A stretch of DNA of 29,768 nucleotides. Source: CAYPZL01 sp964415045. Lineage in GTDB: Bacteria; Planctomycetota; Phycisphaerae; Sedimentisphaerales; Anaerobacaceae. The notes under the pieces were generated by a model. The model searched no databases. It was not told the origin of the DNA and worked only from the letters and a program-made list of their open reading frames with translations. The position numbers and the translations under genes were made by a program. The stretch lies in NCBI GenBank assembly GCA_964415045.1, contig CAYPZL010000056.1, forward strand, positions 1 to 29,768, given 5' to 3'. Below, piece by piece: positions 24,594 through 29,768 of the stretch; positions within the stretch are counted from its first letter, which is position 1; the number at the start of each line of letters is the position of its first letter.

Positions 24594-25703
24594 TCAACCA
24601 TGATAATGCCGCTGTGCCTCTGTATAGGTTTTCAAGGTGTCCGCAATCATGGTGCTGGCAGAGTAGCTGGCCCTGACGTGCTCCTGGGCGGTCCGGGCCA
24701 GCCGCTGGGCAAAATCGTGCTGGTCCAGCAACCGGGCCAGGGTCCGGCGAATGCTCGGCTCACTGTCCGGCTCAAACACGGCGGCGGTCTGGTTCGGAAT
24801 AATCATGTCGTCCACTCCCCCGAGGCAGGCCGCCACCGCCGTACCCAGGCCCATCGCTTCCAGCAGGAAAACGCTGAAGGTCCGCAGGGGCTGCGGCTGG
24901 ACGAAAATATCCGCCGCCGCCAGAACCGAACGCCACGGCTGCAACGTCGGCACGATCGTGACCGCCGGCGCCAGGTCGTGCTGCGCCAAGAACCGGCGCA
25001 GGTGGCGTTCGGCGGCGCCCGGCCCCATCACGACAACCACGAACTCGCGCCCCTCGGCCAAAAGGGCCTTGATCGCCTTGAACACATTCTCGAAATCCGA
25101 TACCCGGCGAAAGGACTGCGCCATGACGATACTGGGCAGGCGCGAGGGCTCCGAGAAACAGACCGGCTCTCGCTCGACACACGTACCGATGTTGATCTGA
25201 CGGACGCGGTCGGCGAAGCGAAAGCACGCCCTGGCCACACCGGCCCGCACGGTTTCGGTCGGCACGGCAATCGCCTGGCAGTGCTCCGGCGATACGGACA
25301 GACGGGAGAACCGTTCCGACAGAGAGTTGACCGCCTGCACGTACGGCAGATTCAGGCGACGAGCCAGCCGCCGGGCCAGACCCATCCGCGTCTCGCTGAG
25401 GCAATGCAGAACGGTGGGCCGGCATTTCTCCAACTGCAACGCCAGCCGCTCGACGCCAAGGTGTTCCGTCAGCGGCATGTCCAGAAGCGGGTGCGTCAGG
25501 ACGGTCACCGGCGCCGGAACGATGGGCTCCATGTCGCAGCCGGGCGGACGAATCAGCACCGTCGAAAGCGACTCGCCCACGAAACCGACCAGCAGGTGCC
25601 GGAGAAAAGTGGTGTATTCCGTGACGGTCTCGTTCGACACAATCAGGACAGGCCGGAGCGACTTTCTCATACGCGCCGTGTCGGAATTTGCTTTCTCGTT
25701 CAC
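24594..25703 (-). CDS. Glycosyltransferase family 4-like protein
   Basis: A 369-aa protein with a GT-B layout. The N-terminal acceptor half includes TVLHCLSETRMGLARRLARR and LPYVQAVNSLSERF. The C-terminal donor half includes VVVMGPGAAERHL, TIVPTLQPWRSVLAAADIF and FLLEAMGLGTAVAACLGG. The second Glu of the EX7E donor motif is present in FLLEAMG, but the first position is Arg. Retaining GT4 enzymes usually keep both, so activity or donor may differ. Start GTG 25703 has GGGAAG 6 bases upstream; an internal ATG at 25670 lacks a ribosome site. Cytoplasmic, with no membrane helix. It precedes the extended ECF gene by about 160 bp on the same strand. Substrate unknown. Confidence 0.75.
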   Translation of the reverse strand: MNEKANSDTARMRKSLRPVLIVSNETVTEYTTFLRHLLVGFVGESLSTVLIRPPGCDMEPIVPAPVTVLTHPLLDMPLTEHLGVERLALQLEKCRPTVLHCLSETRMGLARRLARRLNLPYVQAVNSLSERFSRLSVSPEHCQAIAVPTETVRAGVARACFRFADRVRQINIGTCVEREPVCFSEPSRLPSIVMAQSFRRVSDFENVFKAIKALLAEGREFVVVVMGPGAAERHLRRFLAQHDLAPAVTIVPTLQPWRSVLAAADIFVQPQPLRTFSVFLLEAMGLGTAVAACLGGVDDMIIPNQTAAVFEPDSEPSIRRTLARLLDQHDFAQRLARTAQEHVRASYSASTMIADTLKTYTEAQRHYHG

Positions 25704-26054
25704 GCCTCTCTTCCCAAATCGGCGTCCGGTTCAGATCTCAAAACATGCGAAGCCGTTGGGCTGCCGAAATCGACCATTGTTCTATTCTACCTAAAAGACC
25801 CCGCCCAAGTCATCCCAAAAACACAAAACGCCCTTCTCTCGCGAGAGGCAGCGAGACCGGGCGGGCGGGAGATTCCGCGTTTATTGTCCCGCAAGGCCAA
25901 TATGCAGATCGATCCTTGCCGCCGAGGCCGGCAGCGAGTACAGTAGCGTTCGTTCTATGGTGCCAATGCGAAAAAAGATACTGGCGTGGGACCGTCTCGC
26001 ACATTGTCCCCGCTCCGGCTTTCTGCGCCCCGTCGTCAACAAGAAGGGTACATT
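25704..26054. other. 351-bp divergent intergenic region
   Basis: This lies between the minus-strand glycosyltransferase and the plus-strand trehalose operon. It holds a 12-bp perfect palindrome CTCTCGCGAGAG (25836-25847). On the minus strand that palindrome sits inside a weaker GCCC...GGGC stem followed by GTTTTG, a possible attenuator-like structure. It also holds the otsAB promoter candidate (25916-25944). No gene is visible. Confidence 0.5.
25916..25944 (+). promoter_or_regulatory. Promoter candidate for the trehalose operon
   Basis: TTGCCG (25916-25921), a 17-bp spacer, then TACAGT (25939-25944). Moderate match to sigma70, about 110 bp upstream of the ATG at 26055. Confidence 0.4.
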
Positions 26055-28238
26055 ATGACAAGACTGATTGTCGCGGCCAATCGCCTGCCGATCAGCGTGG
26101 TAAAACGGGAGGGCCGGTTTCACTTCCGTCAGAGCCCGGGAGGCCTGGCGGTCGGGCTGGCCTCCATGCCCGACTCGCTGGAGCGGCTCTGGCTGGGCTG
26201 GCCCGGCGTCTCCAGTGAGCGTCTCAAGCCGGAAGAAAAGGACCACGTCAGGGACCTGCTCGCCGAAGAAAATTGCACGCCCGTTTTCCTCTCGCAACGA
26301 CAGATCGACCAGTACTACCTGGGCTTCTGCAACAAAACGATCTGGCCTCTGTTCCACTATTTCCAGACGCGCACCGTTTTCGAAGAGCGTTTCTGGAAGT
26401 CCTACAAGCAGGTGAATCATTTGTTCTGCGACGAAGTCTTGAGGGTTGCCCGGCCCGGCGATTCGGTCTGGGTGCATGACTTCCAGTTAATGCTCCTGCC
26501 CCGGCTGCTGCGAGAAGAAATACCGGAGCTGAACATCGGCTACTTCCTTCACATCCCGTGGCCCTCGTTCGAGGTGTTTCGCCTGCTGCCGTGGCGGGAG
26601 GAAATTCTCAGCGGATTGCTGGGGGCCGATCTCATCGGATTTCACACCTACGACTACGTCCGGCACTTTCTCAGCAGCGTTTCGCGCATCGCCGGCCTGG
26701 AGCACACGCTCGGCGAGGTCAACGTGGACAATCGTGTGGCCAAGGTCGATGCCTTCCCCATGGGCATCGATTACGAGAAATACGCCGGCGCCATCAACGA
26801 CCCGGAGGTCAAGAAAGAGGTCGATAAAATATATAAAACCGTGGGCAAGCGAAAACTCGTCATCTCGATCGATCGCCTGGACTACACCAAAGGGATTGTG
26901 GAACGACTGGAGGCCTTCGACTGGTTCCTCTCGACCAACCCCCAATACAAGGGGAAGGTAACGCTGGTGATCGTGGCGGTTCCGTCCCGTACGGGCATCG
27001 AGGACTACAAGCTCCTGCGCGAGCGGCTGGAGCAATTGGTCAGCCGGGTCAACGGCGAACACGGCGCCTTGGGGTACACACCGGTCTGGTACCTCTATCG
27101 TTTCATGCCCTTCCAGAAGCTCACGGCCCTCTACAACGTGGCCGACGCGGCCCTGATCACGCCCCTGCGCGACGGGATGAACCTGATCGCCAAGGAGTTC
27201 ATCGCGACCAAGGCCGACGGACACGGCGTGCTGATCCTCGGGGAGATGACCGGCGCCGCCAGTGAGCTGGGGGAAGCCCTGATTGTCAACGCCAACGACA
27301 AGATGGCGATCGTCCGCGCCATCAAGGAAGCCCTGGAAATGCCCCTGCCGGAGCAGTGCGAACGCAATCGCCTGATGCAGGAACGCCTGCAACGTTACGG
27401 CATTACCCGCTGGTGCAAGGATTTCCTCCATTGCCTGACCGAGGTGAAGGCCAAACAGCAGGAAATGGGCATACGAAAGCTCTCGGCGGCGGCCCGTGAG
27501 ACCCTGACGCAACAATACGCCGGGAGCAAGAGGAGGCTTCTCCTGCTCGACTACGACGGGACCCTCGTCAGCTTCAAGGGCCGACCGGGAAAGGCCGGCC
27601 CCGACCCGGAGCTCATCGACATCCTCAACGCTCTGGCGCAAGACAAACGAACCGACGTGGCGATCATCAGCGGCCGGGACAAAAACACGCTCGAGGCCTG
27701 GCTGGGAGAGCTTGATCTCTGCCTGGTGGCCGAACACGGCGGCTGGATCCGGGAAGCCGAAAGAACATGGCGAAGCGTCCAGCCCGTCAACGAAGACTGG
27801 AAGCACACTATCAAACCGATTCTCGAACTTTATTCGGACCGAACGCCCGGCTCCCTCGTGGAGGAAAAAGATTTTTCACTGGTCTGGCATTACCGCCGCG
27901 CCGATCCGGCCCTGGCCGACGTCCGCACGCACGAATTGCGCGATGCTCTCGTGAACATGACGGAGAATATGGATGTAGGAGTCTTCGAAGGCAGCAGAAT
28001 ACTGGAGATCAGAAAGCACGGCATCAACAAGGGCCGGGCGGCCGAGCACCTCATCGGGCTCCGATGTCGCGACTTTTTGCTGGCGGCCGGTGACGATTAT
28101 ACCGATGAAGAAATGTTCGCCGTGATGCCGAAAGAGGCGTACTCGATCAAGGTGGGCTTCAGCATCTCACGGGCCCGCTTCAATGTAGCTGGCGTACAAG
28201 ACGTTCGCTCCTTGCTCCAAACGTTGAGGGGGTGTTAA
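26055..28238 (+). CDS. otsAB: Bifunctional trehalose-6-phosphate synthase/phosphatase
   Basis: A 727-aa fusion. Residues 1 to about 465 are a GT20 synthase (NDP-glucose + glucose 6-phosphate to trehalose 6-phosphate), with AANRLPISVV, SPGGLAVGL, VHDFQLMLLPRLLRE, SIDRLDYTKGIVERLEAFDW and DGMNLIAKEFIATKADG. Residues about 490-727 are a HAD phosphatase releasing trehalose. They have the nucleophile loop DYDGTL with Asp499, IISGRD, and GDDYTDEEMF near 680. ATG 26055 was chosen because AAGAAGG lies upstream and the conserved N-terminus starts there; an earlier in-frame start at 25986 adds unrelated residues. A glucosylglycerol-type GT20 is less likely given the OtsB-like fusion partner. The stop codon abuts the next start directly. 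Confidence 0.92.
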   Translation: MTRLIVAANRLPISVVKREGRFHFRQSPGGLAVGLASMPDSLERLWLGWPGVSSERLKPEEKDHVRDLLAEENCTPVFLSQRQIDQYYLGFCNKTIWPLFHYFQTRTVFEERFWKSYKQVNHLFCDEVLRVARPGDSVWVHDFQLMLLPRLLREEIPELNIGYFLHIPWPSFEVFRLLPWREEILSGLLGADLIGFHTYDYVRHFLSSVSRIAGLEHTLGEVNVDNRVAKVDAFPMGIDYEKYAGAINDPEVKKEVDKIYKTVGKRKLVISIDRLDYTKGIVERLEAFDWFLSTNPQYKGKVTLVIVAVPSRTGIEDYKLLRERLEQLVSRVNGEHGALGYTPVWYLYRFMPFQKLTALYNVADAALITPLRDGMNLIAKEFIATKADGHGVLILGEMTGAASELGEALIVNANDKMAIVRAIKEALEMPLPEQCERNRLMQERLQRYGITRWCKDFLHCLTEVKAKQQEMGIRKLSAAARETLTQQYAGSKRRLLLLDYDGTLVSFKGRPGKAGPDPELIDILNALAQDKRTDVAIISGRDKNTLEAWLGELDLCLVAEHGGWIREAERTWRSVQPVNEDWKHTIKPILELYSDRTPGSLVEEKDFSLVWHYRRADPALADVRTHELRDALVNMTENMDVGVFEGSRILEIRKHGINKGRAAEHLIGLRCRDFLLAAGDDYTDEEMFAVMPKEAYSIKVGFSISRARFNVAGVQDVRSLLQTLRGC

Positions 28239-29447
28239 ATGCTGCGACTCGAAGACTTTCGCCACATCGTGCCCGACGACAGGCTCGCCGAAATCTATGC
28301 CAGAGCCCGGAACCTGTACGGCAAGCACATCATTCATTTGAACGCTACGTACCAGGGTGGCGGCGTGGCCGAGATTCTCTACTCCCTGGCCATGCTCATG
28401 AACGATGTGGGTGTCAACGCCGGCTGGCGCATCCTGCACGGCAGCCAGGAGTTCTTCGAGATCACCAAGAGCTTCCACAACGCCCTCCAGGGCGGCAAGT
28501 TCAACCTCTCCGAGCGCAAGAAACGTATCTACCGGATGGTCAACGAGAATTTCTCGCGCTTCACCCACCTCGACCACGACTGCGTGATCGTCCACGATCC
28601 GCAGCCTTTGGCGCTGATCGCCTCGTACAAGAAACGCCAGCCCTGGATCTGGCGGTGCCACATCGACCTGACGGATCCCCACGCCGAGCTGTGGGATTTT
28701 CTCAAGGGCTTCGTGCTGAAATACGACCAGATGGTCGTGTCGAGCGAGAAATACTACAAGGACGATTTGCCGGTCGATCAGCGGCTGATGTATCCGGCGA
28801 TCAATCCGCTCAGCCCCAAGAATGCCTCCCTGTCCGACAAGGGCATCCACGACCAATTGGCCAAGGCCGGCGTGCCGACGGACAAGCCCGTCATCACGCA
28901 AGTCTCCCGGCTCGATCCCTGGAAAGACCCCGAAGGCGTCATCGACGTGTTCAAGATGGTCAAAGAGCAGGTCGATTGCCGGCTGATCCTCTGCTACAAC
29001 GTCGCCAGCGACGATCCCGAGGGTCTCCAGATGTACAAGAAGACCCAGCGCAAGGCCAACAAGCTGCTGGAGACGCGCGACATCGTCTTCGTGGTCGGCA
29101 ACAGCGAGAAACTGGTCAACGCGGTGCAGCGCTTCTCCAGCGTCATCATACAGAAATCCACCAAGGAAGGGTTCTGCCTGGCGGTCACCGAGGCGCTGTG
29201 GAAAGGCACGCCGGTCGTGGCCTCCAACGTCGGCGGCATTCCCGCTCAGATCGAAGACGGCAAGGACGGCTTCCTCCTCGAGCCCACAGACCTGCAGGGA
29301 TTCGCCGACCGCATCGTCCATCTCCTCAAGAACCCGAAAGAAGGCGAGGAGATCGGCCGACAGGCCCGCGAAACCGTGCGAAAGAAATTCCTCATCACCC
29401 GCCTGCTCTCAGACTACCTCGACATGCTCAACTCCATCATGGCTTGA
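28239..29447 (+). CDS. treT: TreT-type trehalose glycosyltransferring synthase (GT4)
   Basis: A 402-aa GT-B enzyme. The family links NDP-glucose and glucose to trehalose, often reversibly. N-terminal TreT-like features: HIIHLNATYQGGGVAEILYS, LMNDVGVNAGWRILHG, EFFEITKSFHNALQG, HDPQPLALI, and WRCHIDLTDPHAELWDFL. The donor half has QVSRLDPWKDPEGVIDVF and a full EX7E motif EGFCLAVTE. Length is as in known TreT. The ATG begins one base after the otsAB stop codon, and its ribosome site (GAGGGGG) lies inside the end of otsAB, so the two are translationally coupled. Odd: two different trehalose-forming routes in one operon. A related sugar acceptor rather than free glucose is possible. Confidence 0.88.
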   Translation: MLRLEDFRHIVPDDRLAEIYARARNLYGKHIIHLNATYQGGGVAEILYSLAMLMNDVGVNAGWRILHGSQEFFEITKSFHNALQGGKFNLSERKKRIYRMVNENFSRFTHLDHDCVIVHDPQPLALIASYKKRQPWIWRCHIDLTDPHAELWDFLKGFVLKYDQMVVSSEKYYKDDLPVDQRLMYPAINPLSPKNASLSDKGIHDQLAKAGVPTDKPVITQVSRLDPWKDPEGVIDVFKMVKEQVDCRLILCYNVASDDPEGLQMYKKTQRKANKLLETRDIVFVVGNSEKLVNAVQRFSSVIIQKSTKEGFCLAVTEALWKGTPVVASNVGGIPAQIEDGKDGFLLEPTDLQGFADRIVHLLKNPKEGEEIGRQARETVRKKFLITRLLSDYLDMLNSIMA

Positions 29448-29697
29448 AAACCGTCGGCACAAAGAAACCGCTAAGCTACTGCTCTGTCTCAACTCATTCG
29501 AGGGTAGTCATGCTGAACGAAGTGAAGCACCCGGTCCGAGAAAGGGAAGTCACCATCGCACCGGAAGAAACGTACGACGGCCGGATAGACTATGAAATTG
29601 GAGCCTCCCCAGACGAGGGTTTTGGAGTTATCTTAGCTCCGAAGTACGTGGTCGTTGCGTTGACGCCACACGAACCCATCAGCCAAGGAGGCTCACT
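29448..29697. other. 250-bp gap downstream of treT
   Basis: The gap contains a widespread-type repeat at 29507-29531 and no clear intrinsic terminator. An open frame from 29510 to 29725 starts inside the repeat and overlaps the well-marked start at 29698, so I do not count it as a gene. Confidence 0.5.
29507..29531 (+). repeat. Copy of the 'TCATGCTGAACGAAGTGAAG' dispersed repeat
   Basis: The 25-bp word starts GTCATGCTGAACGAAG and continues TGAAGCACC. It strongly resembles the dispersed bacterial repeat TCAT(T/G)CTGAGCGAAGCGAAG seen between genes in many unrelated phyla (from memory). Confidence 0.6.
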
Positions 29698-29768
29698 ATG
29701 GAACCTAAGTATATCCTCAAGTTGACTGACTTTTTCGATTGGTCTGGGGCGTGGGGAACAGGATTGAC
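29698..29768 (+). CDS. Start of an unidentified protein, cut by window end
   Basis: ATG at 29698 has a near-perfect ribosome site AAGGAGG with a 6-base gap. The frame stays open to the window end, giving MEPKYILKLTDFFDWSGAW and a few more residues. There are too few residues to name a family. It could be a third member of the trehalose operon, although 250 bp separates them. Confidence 0.55.
   Translation, partial: MEPKYILKLTDFFDWSGAWGTGL

Noticed and set aside
24433..24597. Upstream start for the extended ECF factor at 24597 (TTG) or 24594 (ATG)
   Set aside because: It would add 54-55 residues without conserved sequence. The ATG at 24432 has an excellent ribosome site and starts right at the sigma2 domain.
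29510..29725. 71-codon open frame downstream of treT
   Set aside because: Its start lies inside a dispersed repeat, and it overlaps a much better start (AAGGAGG and ATG at 29698) in another frame.
1..29768. CRISPR arrays, tRNA/rRNA genes, insertion sequences or prophage genes
   Set aside because: None recognised on either strand. The repeats present are short dispersed or palindromic elements without regularly spaced arrays or transposase genes.

Overview
The window looks like chromosomal DNA of a planctomycete, probably class Phycisphaerae (Sedimentisphaerales-like). This is inferred from style, not from a marker gene. It is GC-rich. It carries very large secreted proteins built from LamG, CBM and Fn3-like modules with planctomycete-type 'YYWRVDE' and 'DDFESYT' sequences, an ECF sigma factor with a membrane-spanning proline-rich C-terminal extension, and intergenic repeats based on TTCACG and TTTGATTTT units. 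No rRNA, tRNA, CRISPR array, transposase or phage gene was seen.

Layout. 1-213 is the 3' end of a LuxR-type regulator, followed by about 565 bp without a gene. 780-3015 (minus strand) holds an isochorismatase-family hydrolase, then an ECF sigma / membrane anti-sigma pair with overlapping genes. 3537-15011 (minus) is a cluster of three huge paralogous secreted proteins (1279, 945 and 1099 aa). Each seems to be its own transcription unit, with its own upstream promoter candidate and its own downstream intrinsic terminator. A 3' relic of a fourth LamG gene lies between the first two. 15501-18191 (minus) is a probable operon pgsA - ribBA - lipoprotein. 18360-19340 (plus) encodes a lone GspF-like membrane protein, which overlaps a convergent cyclophilin-fold gene. 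19884-21589 (plus) carries pdxJ and dapA. 21812-25703 (minus) carries a glycosyltransferase, a membrane-tethered ECF sigma factor and a secreted protein. 26055-29447 (plus) is a two-gene trehalose operon: a fused OtsA-OtsB enzyme directly abutting a TreT-type glycosyltransferase. A further gene starts at 29698 and runs off the end.

How the parts relate. Housekeeping functions (phosphatidylglycerol phosphate, riboflavin, pyridoxal phosphate and lysine/diaminopimelate synthesis) are interleaved with an accessory surface/extracellular module set. The three modular proteins share one C-terminal beta-sandwich. In two of them this domain is interrupted by the same inserted domain of about 150 residues. 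Two of the three also share a sigma70-like promoter with identical spacing and an identical 17-nt element just downstream, followed by 350-410 nt leaders. This co-regulated, duplicating and decaying family, together with the trehalose operon, is the most interesting content. No clearly new enzymatic or defence system could be demonstrated from sequence alone.
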